In this document: positions 41,485-48,840 of the stretch, piece after piece
Layout: each line of letters opens with the position of its first letter
How positions within the stretch are numbered: position 1 is the stretch's first letter
NCBI RefSeq assembly: GCF_030817835.1
Contig: NZ_JAUSZR010000001.1
Location: forward strand, 682,001 to 746,000
DNA length: 64,000 nt
Direction: 5' to 3'
From: Pseudarthrobacter sp. W1I19
GTDB lineage: Bacteria > Actinomycetota > Actinomycetes > Actinomycetales > Micrococcaceae
Translations under genes and position numbers: made by a program
The notes under the pieces: model-generated
Told to the model about the DNA's origin: nothing
Seen by the model: only the letters and a program-made list of their open reading frames with translations
Databases searched by the model: none

Positions 41485-41518
41485 AACGGCGGCGGATCCC
41501 TAGGGATCCGCCGCCGTT
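41485..41518. terminator. Bidirectional terminator between dinB and the CsbD gene
   Basis: A perfect 34-base palindrome centred on CCTAGG: AACGGCGGCGGATCCC and its complement. T-rich sequence flanks it on both strands (GTTTCGCTCTGTT on plus, GTTCTGTTTGT on minus), fitting two convergent genes. Confidence 0.85.
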
Positions 41519-41567
41519 TCGCTCTGTTACAGCCGGCCCGGTAGAGCCGGACTGCCGCAGGAAGAGG

Positions 41568-41744
41568 CTAGTCGCGCTTGAACTCGTCCTTGACGCTTTC
41601 GCCGACCTTCTTGGCGTCAGCCTTGACCTGATCGGTCTGGCCTTCAGCCTTCAGACGGTCATTGTCGGTGGCATTGCCCGTTGCTTCCTTGGCCTTGCCG
41701 CCGAGGTCTTCTGCTGCGTTACTGATCTTGTCTCCGAGGCCCAT
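41568..41744 (-). CDS. CsbD-family stress protein, 58 residues
   Basis: The frame starts MGLGDKISNAAEDLGGKAKE and ends VKADAKKVGESVKDEFKRD. It is Lys/Asp/Glu/Ala-rich, hydrophilic and of the CsbD family (general-stress proteins, SigB-controlled in Bacillus). The ribosome-binding site AAAGGAGG (41753-41760, minus strand) is near perfect, which suggests strong expression. The function is unknown beyond the stress association. It converges on dinB across a shared terminator. Confidence 0.9.
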   Translation of the reverse strand: MGLGDKISNAAEDLGGKAKEATGNATDNDRLKAEGQTDQVKADAKKVGESVKDEFKRD

Positions 41745-41885
41745 GGTGGTGGCCTCCTTTCGTTTCCATTGATCAAACAGTGCCTTTTCACCCTAACACG
41801 AAGCTTGCTTACTATTTCAAGCCTTCCGTTTTCCGGGCGGTGGGGGCGCCTGTTGATTGTCTGAGCCCGCGGCTAGGCTCGGAAC

Positions 41886-42347
41886 ATGGACCACAGCATG
41901 AGCCTCACCCAGCACATTCAGGCGCCACCGGAAAGAGTTTGGTCCGTTATTACGGACATCCCCGGCTCGGCGGCCACCCTTTCCGGGGTTGATTCCGTCC
42001 AGCTCCTCACCGACGGTCCATACGGCGAGGGGACGCGCTGGAAGGAGACCCGGAAGATGTTCGGCAAGGCTGAAACGGTGGAGATGTGGGTGGCCGAAGC
42101 CGAGCCGGGCCGAAGCACCACCGTCAAAGCCGAGCAGGGCGGTGCAGACTACACCACCCGGTTCAGCCTGTCCCCGCGTGACGGCGGTACGGACCTCACC
42201 CTCACGTTCGGCGCCGAGGTCATCAAGCCCACCGCTGCCAGCAAAATCATGATGCTGCTGTTCGGCAGGATGGGCATGGCCGCCACCCGGAAAGCCCTCA
42301 CCAAGGACCTGACGGAGATCGCGGCCAAAGCGGAATCGCTTTCCTAG
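41886..42347 (+). CDS. SRPBCC (START/Bet v1-like) family protein
   Basis: A 153-residue helix-grip protein of the polyketide cyclase/SRPBCC group, reading SLTQHIQAPPERVWSVITDI at the start and TAASKIMMLLFGRMG near the C-terminal helix. These bind hydrophobic ligands; the ligand is not predictable. The stop overlaps the start of the pentapeptide-repeat gene by one base (TAGTG), so the two are probably translated together. Confidence 0.85.
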   Translation: MDHSMSLTQHIQAPPERVWSVITDIPGSAATLSGVDSVQLLTDGPYGEGTRWKETRKMFGKAETVEMWVAEAEPGRSTTVKAEQGGADYTTRFSLSPRDGGTDLTLTFGAEVIKPTAASKIMMLLFGRMGMAATRKALTKDLTEIAAKAESLS

Positions 42348-43039
42348 TGGCGGCCCCATCCGGTAGGAGCGGGGCCGCTAAAGCGGGCGCTTCAAAAGTT
42401 ACCGCCCCCAGGCTCTCGCCTGTTGTGTTGGCGGACCTCACCGAGGATCCCGCGCAGGGATTCCGGCGCGGTGCGAGGCACGACGGCGGCCGGTACAGTC
42501 GTGTGGAGGCCGACGGCCTGGAGCTGGGCGGGACGGATTTTGCGGAGTGCGAGTTCCAGGGCGTCTCCTTCAACGACACCCAACTCCGCGGTTCCTCCTT
42601 TCGCGACTGCATCCTCGGCGAGTTGTACGCGCCCGTCTTTAGGGCAGCCCGGACCACCTGGCGGGACGTTGAACTGCGGAACCCGCGGCTGGGATCGGCG
42701 GAACTGTACGAGAGCGGCTGGCAGTCAGTCCGGATCGACGGCGGCAAACTGGACTTCCTCAACCTGCGGGGCGCCAAGCTTACGGACGTGCTGATCACCG
42801 ACTGCATCATCAATGAACTGGACCTCGGGTCGGCAGCGGGTACCCGGGTGGCGTTGAAGAACTGCACCATCGGTTCCCTGGACCTCAGCGGGGCAAGGCT
42901 CAAGGACTTCGATCTCCGCGGCACCGAATTCCGGAGCATCAGCGGGCTCGGCAGCCTGGCCGGCGTGGTGATAGATGACTACCAGCTGGGCCTGTTGGCG
43001 CCCCTGCTCGCGGCGCATCTGGGCGTCACGGTCATCTAA
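42347..43039 (+). CDS. Pentapeptide-repeat protein
   Basis: A 230-residue protein. From about residue 45 the pattern A(D/N)LxX recurs: DGLELGGTDFAECEFQGVSF, TQLRGSSFRDCIL, VELRNPRLGSAELY, GKLDFLNLRGAKLTDVLITD and GSLDLSGARLKDFDLRGTEF. This fits a right-handed quadrilateral beta-helix. Some members (MfpA/Qnr) mimic DNA and protect gyrase, but most have unknown roles. GTG at 42347 overlaps the preceding stop. The first 25 residues are Ala/Gly-rich. Confidence 0.85.
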   Translation: MAAPSGRSGAAKAGASKVTAPRLSPVVLADLTEDPAQGFRRGARHDGGRYSRVEADGLELGGTDFAECEFQGVSFNDTQLRGSSFRDCILGELYAPVFRAARTTWRDVELRNPRLGSAELYESGWQSVRIDGGKLDFLNLRGAKLTDVLITDCIINELDLGSAAGTRVALKNCTIGSLDLSGARLKDFDLRGTEFRSISGLGSLAGVVIDDYQLGLLAPLLAAHLGVTVI

Positions 43040-43052
43040 TCCTGGAGTTTTT

Positions 43053-43098
43053 GTCCAGGTATGCAGACTTCAGGGCGGGCAGGCCTGCATATGTGGAC
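43053..43098 (+). repeat. Inverted repeat (hairpin) upstream of the thiolase promoter
   Basis: GTCCA-GG-TATGCAG (43053-43066) pairs with CTGCATA-TG-TGGAC (43085-43098), 12 bp with a two-base internal bulge on each side. It lies 14 bases after the pentapeptide-repeat stop and probably ends that transcript, although no T-run follows. Confidence 0.5.
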
Positions 43099-43140
43099 AG
43101 AACTCGGAAGGTACGCAACGGATGCACGCCCGTGTACTAT

Positions 43141-43162
43141 TTACAGAACGAACGGTCGGTAA
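43141..43162. promoter_or_regulatory. PaaR operator 1 (thiolase operon)
   Basis: A 22-bp palindrome with outer arms TTAC/GTAA and the core GAACG-AA-CGGTC, 57 bases before the thiolase ATG. The core is shared with operators 2 and 3 and agrees with the published PaaR site of Corynebacterium glutamicum (ACTnACCGnnCGnnCGGTnAGT). Confidence 0.8.
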
Positions 43163-43219
43163 GTGGGGGTGCTGCCGGTCGCAGATGACAGTGCTGTTTA
43201 TCGCGTGAAGGGTGTTTCC

Positions 43220-44446
43220 ATGGCTGCAACCGCAGGTCCGCAGGCTTTCCTTGTTGGCGGGGTCCGAACGCCGGTGGGCAAATACGGCGGCGCGCTGTCG
43301 TCCGTCCGCCCCGATGACCTTGCGGCCCTGGTAGTCCGGGAAGCCGTGAACCGGGCGGGGCTGGATCCTGACACTATCGACGAAGTGATCCTGGGCAACG
43401 CCAACGGGGCCGGGGAGGAAAACCGGAACGTTGCGCGGATGGCCACCTTGCTCGCAGGGCTGCCCCTCCACATCGCCGGCATTACCGTGAACAGGCTCTG
43501 CTCCTCGGGCCTGAGCGCCATCATCCAGGCAAGCCACATGATCAAGGCCGGCGCCGCGGACATTGTGATCGCCGGCGGTGTTGAGTCCATGAGCCGGGCT
43601 CCATGGGTCCAGGAGAAGCCCACCGCAGCCTTCGCCAAGCCAGGCCAGATCTTCGACACCTCCATCGGCTGGCGTTTCACCAATCCCCGGTTCCACAAGG
43701 GTGAGCTGTCCCGTGACGGCAAAATGACCTATTCCATGCCGGAAACCGCAGAGGAAGTGGCCCGCGTGGACAGCATTTCGCGCGAGGACGCCGACGCCTT
43801 CGCCGTCCGCTCGCACCAGCGTGCCCTGGACGCCATCGCTGCCGGCCGCTTCAAGGACGAGATCGTCCCGGTCACCGTGAAGACCCGTAAGTCCGAGCAT
43901 GTCGTGGACACGGATGAAGGTCCCCGTGCGGATACCACCATGGAAGTCCTTGCAGGGCTGAAACCGGTGACTCACGGCGGCACCGTGGTCACGGCCGGCA
44001 ACTCCTCGTCGCTGAACGACGGCGCCTCCGCGATCATCGTCGCCTCGGAGGCAGCCATCGAGCGGCTGGGACTGACGCCACGGGCGCGGATCATCGACGG
44101 CGCCTCGGCCGGCTGCGAGCCGGAAATCATGGGCATTGGCCCCGTGCCCGCCACGCAGAAGATCCTGAAGCGGACCGGCCTCAGCGTAGGTGACCTTGAC
44201 GCCGTCGAACTTAACGAAGCCTTTGCCACGCAGTCCCTGGCGTGCATTCGCCGCCTGGGCCTGGACCCGGACATTGTGAACCTCGACGGCGGTGCCATCG
44301 CTTTGGGACACCCGCTGGGTTCCAGCGGGGCCAGGATCGCCATCACGCTGCTGGGGCGGATGGAGCGGGAGGATGCCAGGGTGGGACTGGCCACGATGTG
44401 CATTGGTGTGGGCCAGGGTACGGCGATGCTGCTGGAGAAGGTCTGA
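43220..44446 (+). CDS. Thiolase (3-oxoadipyl-CoA / acetyl-CoA acyltransferase), phenylacetate pathway
   Basis: A 408-residue thiolase. The nucleophilic Cys is in TVNRLCSSGLSAIIQAS, followed by GGVESMSRAP, NEAFA, GGAIALGHPLGSSGAR and the second Cys in MCIGVGQGTAMLL. In the phenylacetate pathway PaaJ/PcaF-type thiolases cleave 3-oxoadipyl-CoA and the earlier 3-oxo-5,6-dehydrosuberyl-CoA. The ATG at 43220 is used; the frame is open further upstream, but that part overlaps the PaaR operator. The stop overlaps the hydratase start (ATGA). The operator and two coupled genes support a PaaJ role. Confidence 0.88.
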   Translation: MAATAGPQAFLVGGVRTPVGKYGGALSSVRPDDLAALVVREAVNRAGLDPDTIDEVILGNANGAGEENRNVARMATLLAGLPLHIAGITVNRLCSSGLSAIIQASHMIKAGAADIVIAGGVESMSRAPWVQEKPTAAFAKPGQIFDTSIGWRFTNPRFHKGELSRDGKMTYSMPETAEEVARVDSISREDADAFAVRSHQRALDAIAAGRFKDEIVPVTVKTRKSEHVVDTDEGPRADTTMEVLAGLKPVTHGGTVVTAGNSSSLNDGASAIIVASEAAIERLGLTPRARIIDGASAGCEPEIMGIGPVPATQKILKRTGLSVGDLDAVELNEAFATQSLACIRRLGLDPDIVNLDGGAIALGHPLGSSGARIAITLLGRMEREDARVGLATMCIGVGQGTAMLLEKV

Positions 44447-45261
44447 TGGCGGCCGCTGTGGACCTGGCGGCGGAGAAGTTCCATGCGCTGCTGGTGGAGG
44501 AGCGCACCGACCGTGTGGTGGTGCTCCTCAACCGGCCCGAGGTGCGGAACGCCATTGACCAGCAGATGGTGGATGAACTCCATGTGGTCTGCACGGCCCT
44601 GGAGCAGAACCCGAAGGTGCTGATCATCGCGGGGGTGGACGGTGTGTTTGCCTCCGGGGCGGACATTGCCCAGCTGCGGGAGCGGCGCCGGGATGATGCT
44701 CTGCAGGGGATCAACTCGACCATATTCGTCCGGATCGCCAAGCTGCCCATGCCTGTTATTGCAGCACTCGACGGGTACTGCCTGGGCGGCGGGGCGGAGC
44801 TCGCCTACGCCGCTGACTTCCGGATCGGAACGGCCAACGTCCGGATCGGTAATCCCGAAACGGGGCTGGGTATTCTTGCCGCCGCCGGTGCGAGCTGGCG
44901 GCTCAAGGAATTGGTGGGGGAGCCCGTTGCCAAGCAGATCCTCCTTGCCGGGCGGGTGCTTGGCGCTGACGAAGCCCTGGCAGTGAACCTCATTACCGGG
45001 ATCCACGAGCCCGAAGTACTGCTGGACGCAGCCCATGACCTGGCGGACCGGATTGGCCGGCAGGACCCCTTGGCCGTGCGGATCACCAAGTCCGTTTTCC
45101 ATGCCCCCGCAGAGGCGCACCCGCTCATTGACCAGCTGGCCCAGGGAATCCTTTTTGAGTCCGAGGCCAAGTTCGACCGGATGCAGAAGTTCCTCGACAG
45201 GAACGCTGAAAAGAAGGCCGCCAAGACAACCGATACCGGGACCCGGGAGAAGAATTCATGA
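44446..45261 (+). CDS. Enoyl-CoA hydratase/isomerase, phenylacetate pathway
   Basis: A 271-residue crotonase-fold enzyme. It has VLLNRPEVRNAIDQQMVDEL, the oxyanion-hole segment VDGVFASGADIAQL, ALDGYCLGGGAELAYAADFR with GGG, and GNPETGLGILAAAGASW. This fits PaaF/PaaG-type hydratases acting on dehydroadipyl-CoA or ring-1,2-epoxide intermediates; which of the two is not clear. The start overlaps the thiolase stop and the stop overlaps the dehydrogenase start, so all three are translationally coupled. Confidence 0.87.
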   Translation: MAAAVDLAAEKFHALLVEERTDRVVVLLNRPEVRNAIDQQMVDELHVVCTALEQNPKVLIIAGVDGVFASGADIAQLRERRRDDALQGINSTIFVRIAKLPMPVIAALDGYCLGGGAELAYAADFRIGTANVRIGNPETGLGILAAAGASWRLKELVGEPVAKQILLAGRVLGADEALAVNLITGIHEPEVLLDAAHDLADRIGRQDPLAVRITKSVFHAPAEAHPLIDQLAQGILFESEAKFDRMQKFLDRNAEKKAAKTTDTGTREKNS

Positions 45262-46130
45262 GCACACCACAGCTTTCCCCTGGCCTGCCGTCGCGGGTGG
45301 GTGTCCTGGGCGGGGGCCGCATGGGTGCCGGCATCGCCCACGCTTTCCTGGTCAAGGGCGCCGACGTGCTGGTCGTTGAGCGCGATGAGCCATCGGCAGA
45401 GGCCGCGCGGGAACGGGTTGAGTCTGCCGCGGCCAAGAGCATCGAGCGTGGGGCCGTGGACGTGAACTTGGACGAACTGGTGTCCCGGCTGACTGTGGGT
45501 GTGGATTACGACGCCTTCAAGGACCAGCAACTGGTGGTCGAGGCGGTGCCGGAGGACTGGGACCTGAAAGTCACGGCGCTGCGCGGCATCGAGGAGCGGC
45601 TGGCCGCCGACGCGTACCTGGCGTCCAACACCTCGTCCTTGTCCGTGGACGGCCTGGCCGGGGAACTTAAGCGGCCCGAAAACTTTCTGGGCCTGCACTT
45701 CTTCAACCCCGTTCCGGCGTCCACACTCATCGAGGTGGTGCTCGGCAAGCGCACGTCTGCCGGACTCGCTGCCGCGGCGAAAGGGTGGGTGGAGGCACTC
45801 GGCAAGACCGCCGTCGTCGTTAATGACGCGCCCGGCTTCGCCTCCTCAAGGCTGGGCGTGGCCATCGCTCTTGAGGCGATGCGAATGGTGGAGGAGGGCG
45901 TGGCGTCGGCGGAGGACATTGACGCAGCCATGGTCCTTGGCTACAAGCACCCCACCGGGCCGTTGAAAACAACGGACATCGTGGGGCTGGACGTCCGGCT
46001 GGGCATTGCGGAATACCTCCACTCCACACTGGGGGAGCGCTTCGCGCCGCCGCAGATCCTCAAGGACAAAGTGGCACGGGGCGAACTGGGGCGCAAAACC
46101 GGGAAGGGCTTTTTCGACTGGCCCAGCTAG
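45258..46130 (+). CDS. paaH: 3-hydroxyacyl-CoA dehydrogenase, phenylacetate pathway
   Basis: A 290-residue NAD-dependent dehydrogenase. The Rossmann motif is GVLGGGRMGAGIAHAF, followed by EAVPEDWDLK, NTSSLSV, GLHFFNPVP and the C-terminal helical domain with NDAPGFASSRLGVAIALEAM and KTTDIVGLDV. It is the length expected for stand-alone PaaH, which oxidises 3-hydroxyadipyl-CoA to 3-oxoadipyl-CoA for the thiolase encoded two genes upstream. It is the last gene of the operon. Confidence 0.88.
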   Translation: MSTPQLSPGLPSRVGVLGGGRMGAGIAHAFLVKGADVLVVERDEPSAEAARERVESAAAKSIERGAVDVNLDELVSRLTVGVDYDAFKDQQLVVEAVPEDWDLKVTALRGIEERLAADAYLASNTSSLSVDGLAGELKRPENFLGLHFFNPVPASTLIEVVLGKRTSAGLAAAAKGWVEALGKTAVVVNDAPGFASSRLGVAIALEAMRMVEEGVASAEDIDAAMVLGYKHPTGPLKTTDIVGLDVRLGIAEYLHSTLGERFAPPQILKDKVARGELGRKTGKGFFDWPS

Positions 46131-46139
46131 GGCCGTGGG

Positions 46140-46373
46140 CTAGTCAAAAAACCCGACGATGTAGCCCACGAAGTAGAGCAGTGCCAGCAGGACCACCACC
46201 GCGATCGCAGCGATCACGACGACCTGTGTGCCCTTCTTCGTGCCGTGCTCGTCATGGCCCTGCGTGGTGCTTGTGGAGGCTTCTCCGGGCGGCGTCTCGC
46301 CCGGAGGTACGCCGCCTCCCGGCTCCAGGCCAGTCAGCTTGTCCTCTTCCGGGTCCGGATTCTGTCCTGACAC
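46140..46373 (-). CDS. DUF6480-like single-span membrane protein
   Basis: A 77-residue protein. A Pro/Gly/Glu-rich N-terminus (GLEPGGGVPPGETPPGEAST) is followed by one membrane helix (VVVIAAIAVVVLLALLYFVG). The motif LEPGGxVPPGETPP is characteristic of the actinobacterial DUF6480 family as I remember it. The function is unknown. It converges on paaH. Confidence 0.75.
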   Translation of the reverse strand: MSGQNPDPEEDKLTGLEPGGGVPPGETPPGEASTSTTQGHDEHGTKKGTQVVVIAAIAVVVLLALLYFVGYIVGFFD

Positions 46374-46450
46374 GTCTTCTCCCTCGTTCGCTGGCCGGGG
46401 TCCGTTCCCCCGCGTAATGGGCTGTGGAGGTTGGACCTTAGGCTGGTGCA

Positions 46451-47059
46451 GTGACTTTCCTAGAACCCCTTACCCTGACCGGACGGTTTGTAACCCTGGA
46501 GCCTCTCGCCGAGGAGCATCACGACGGACTGGTCGAGGCGGCCAGGGACGGTGAGCTGTGGCGGCTCTGGTACACCTCGGTTCCGGCTCCTGAGGAGATG
46601 GCGGCGGAAATTGACCGGCGGCTCGCCCTCCAGGAGCAGGGCTCCATGGTGCCGTTCACCACCAGGCTGATCGATCAGGCCGCTGGAGGCCCGGGCAGGA
46701 TCATCGGCATGACCACGTACATGAATCTCGACGCCGGGACTCCCCGCGTGGAGATCGGCTCCACGTGGAATGCCGCTTCCCTGCAGGGGACCGGGACGAA
46801 TCCGGACTCGAAGCTGCTGCTCCTGCGCCACGCGTTTGAGGTGCTGGGCTGCCCCGCCGTGGAGTTCCGGACGCACTGGCTCAACCACCAGTCGCGGGAG
46901 GCCATCGCGCGGCTCGGCGCGAAACAGGACGGCGTGCTCCGCAACCACTCAAGGACCCGCGACGGGATCCTCCGCGACACCGTGGTGTTCTCCATCCTCG
47001 AACACGAATGGCCGATGGTCCGCGCCGGGCTCGAATACCGGCTGGCCCGGCGCGGGTAG
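46451..47059 (+). CDS. GNAT-family N-acetyltransferase (RimJ/RimL type)
   Basis: A 202-residue acetyltransferase. The N-terminal LTGRFVTLEPLAEEHHDGLV is typical of RimJ/RimL-like GNATs. The acetyl-CoA region reads EIGSTWNAASLQGTGTNPDS and VEFRTHWLNHQSREAIARLG. It starts with GTG at 46451. Such enzymes acetylate amino groups of proteins, amino acids or drugs; the substrate is unknown. It is not obviously linked to the paa genes around it. Confidence 0.85.
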   Translation: MTFLEPLTLTGRFVTLEPLAEEHHDGLVEAARDGELWRLWYTSVPAPEEMAAEIDRRLALQEQGSMVPFTTRLIDQAAGGPGRIIGMTTYMNLDAGTPRVEIGSTWNAASLQGTGTNPDSKLLLLRHAFEVLGCPAVEFRTHWLNHQSREAIARLGAKQDGVLRNHSRTRDGILRDTVVFSILEHEWPMVRAGLEYRLARRG

Positions 47060-47063
47060 GGGC

Positions 47064-47972
47064 TTACCGGACAAGTTGTCCCGGTTTAATGGCTGCCAGA
47101 AGGGCCGACGCATAAGCGCGGTGCCCCGCAGGGTTTGGGTGGAAGTTTCGGGGGTCGAAAACCAAACTTCCATCCGGGGCCAGTGACGGTGCGATGAAGA
47201 ATATCCAAGGGTTGTCGGAATTGACTGCATGACCTTTGAAGCGATTGGTGACATCCACAAATACCGCTCCCGTTCCGGAGTCCTTTACCGCAGTCTCAAC
47301 GGAGTCGTTCAAGGCATCCACAGCGGTGTTGATGGCGTTGAGAACTACAGGGTCAACTTGTGCGAACGGAATCGTCGGATCGAACAGCCTGGGATATCCG
47401 AGGACAACGATTTCAGCGTTCGGGGCGGCAGTACGAATGCGTTGCAGCGCGGCGTTCAGCTCCGTTTGCATGTCCGCGAAAAAAGTTGCCGAGGCTTGTA
47501 CGGCCGCAAGACATGCCTGGGGTGCCTGCGTCAGACATGTCACCAGGACGCCAGTGACTCCCACATCATTGGCCCCCGCTGTGATGCTGACCAGTTCGGT
47601 GTCTTCGGTTAAGACATGGGAAACCAGCAGATAATCAATTTGCTGCTCAATGCTGGGGATGCGGGTGTCGTGGGGGATGTCGCTGTTCTGCGTCAGTAGT
47701 GCGCCATGACAGGCGGCGTTGAAGGCGAGGTTCACCCGCCTTGTTTCACCGACCGCATCAACATAACCCGCGGGGGTCTGGATACAAGGAGCCAACGTCG
47801 GAAACGTGCCCGCACCAGTTCCAGCAGTGTAGGAATCGCCAAGTGCCACATAATCGATCTCGGGCGGCGGGGCGGCGTCAGCGGGGACGGCTGTCAAGCC
47901 CACCGCCATTGCCACGGTGGCGAGGAAAGCTGCGAAAGCCGAGTGCCGCCGTCGTACAGCTCTGTTTTCCAT
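47064..47972 (-). CDS. Secreted SGNH/GDSL hydrolase
   Basis: A 302-residue exported esterase/lipase. The signal peptide is AFAAFLATVAMAVGLTAVPADA, written here as a description ending at ADA-AP near residue 34. The catalytic GDSYTAGTG block I, the block III Asn in TAGANDVG and the C-terminal NFHPNPAGHRAYA with Asp/His follow the family. By eye the gene is less G+C-rich than its neighbours and uses more A/T-ending codons, so it may be a later acquisition. The substrate is unknown. It ends convergently with the GNAT gene, four bases apart. Confidence 0.87.
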   Translation of the reverse strand: MENRAVRRRHSAFAAFLATVAMAVGLTAVPADAAPPPEIDYVALGDSYTAGTGAGTFPTLAPCIQTPAGYVDAVGETRRVNLAFNAACHGALLTQNSDIPHDTRIPSIEQQIDYLLVSHVLTEDTELVSITAGANDVGVTGVLVTCLTQAPQACLAAVQASATFFADMQTELNAALQRIRTAAPNAEIVVLGYPRLFDPTIPFAQVDPVVLNAINTAVDALNDSVETAVKDSGTGAVFVDVTNRFKGHAVNSDNPWIFFIAPSLAPDGSLVFDPRNFHPNPAGHRAYASALLAAIKPGQLVR

Positions 47973-48120
47973 GGGGTTCTCCTTTGAACGGCGGGAGGTG
48001 GGCAGCTACCACCGTACGCCTGCCCGTGCCGCCCGTCACCGGCCACGAGTACTCATATTTGTTCCACAATCCCCGCAACGTGACGTGCACCCTACCTAAC
48101 CCCTGTGGTTAGCTGTCCGG

Positions 48121-48840
48121 ATGAAGAGAGCGGACGGGTCCATGGGCTGGGATGGTGCTGTCAATGCGTGGCATGTCGCGGGCGGTGTTTACCGTATGGG
48201 GCGGCGCGAATGGCTGACGGCGGCGGGCTGGCGGCAGGCGTACGACGGCGGCATCCGCACTGTGATCGACCTCCGTAACGCTGCGGAGGCGCGGCGCAGG
48301 GAAACCGATCCCCCGATGCCCGAGTCCGCCTGGTCCGGTATCACAGTGGTTTCGGCACCCACGGAAGAACCTGGCGATCCCCGCTTCACGCAACTCGCCG
48401 GCCCGTACCTCAACGACCCCGCCTACTACGCGGACAACGCCCGGATCTTCCCCGAAAAGCTGGCGGGCGTCTTCAAGGCCCTCGCTGCTGCATCCGCCCG
48501 TGGCGACGTGGTGCTGCACTGCGCCGCCGGGCGGGACCGCAGCGGTATGGTGGCGGCCATGGTGCAGGATCTGGCGGGGGACTCCGACCAGGACATCGCC
48601 GAAGGCTACCGGCGGGCAGCCCGCGGCATCAATGAGCGCTACCGCACGCACGGCCCGCCCCACGACCGCGAGCGCTATGTTGAGGAACACGAGCTGGCTC
48701 CCTTGCTGGAGCAGCGCGGCGACGCCGTGGTTGAGTTCGTGCGGGGCCTCGACACCCGCAACTTCCTGCTGCGCAATGGACTCACCTCCGCCGATCTTGA
48801 CGCCGTTCTGTCCCTCTGCGGAGCGGGGGTATCGCGATGA
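48121..48840 (+). CDS. Tyrosine/dual-specificity phosphatase (PtpB-like, Y_phosphatase3)
   Basis: A 239-residue protein phosphatase. The P-loop VVLHCAAGRDRSGM carries the CX5R motif (Cys-Ala-Ala-Gly-Arg-Asp-Arg). VYRMGRREWLTAAGW and TVIDLRNAAEARRR upstream match the mycobacterial PtpB-like family, which also dephosphorylates phosphoinositides. No signal peptide is visible. The stop overlaps the start of the secreted protease gene by four bases (ATGA), so the two are co-translated, although a functional link is not obvious. Confidence 0.88.
   Translation: MKRADGSMGWDGAVNAWHVAGGVYRMGRREWLTAAGWRQAYDGGIRTVIDLRNAAEARRRETDPPMPESAWSGITVVSAPTEEPGDPRFTQLAGPYLNDPAYYADNARIFPEKLAGVFKALAAASARGDVVLHCAAGRDRSGMVAAMVQDLAGDSDQDIAEGYRRAARGINERYRTHGPPHDRERYVEEHELAPLLEQRGDAVVEFVRGLDTRNFLLRNGLTSADLDAVLSLCGAGVSR

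Noticed and set aside
43163..43219. Upstream GTG start for the thiolase
   Set aside because: It would begin at the end of the PaaR operator and add 19 residues absent from the thiolase fold; ATG 43220 is better.
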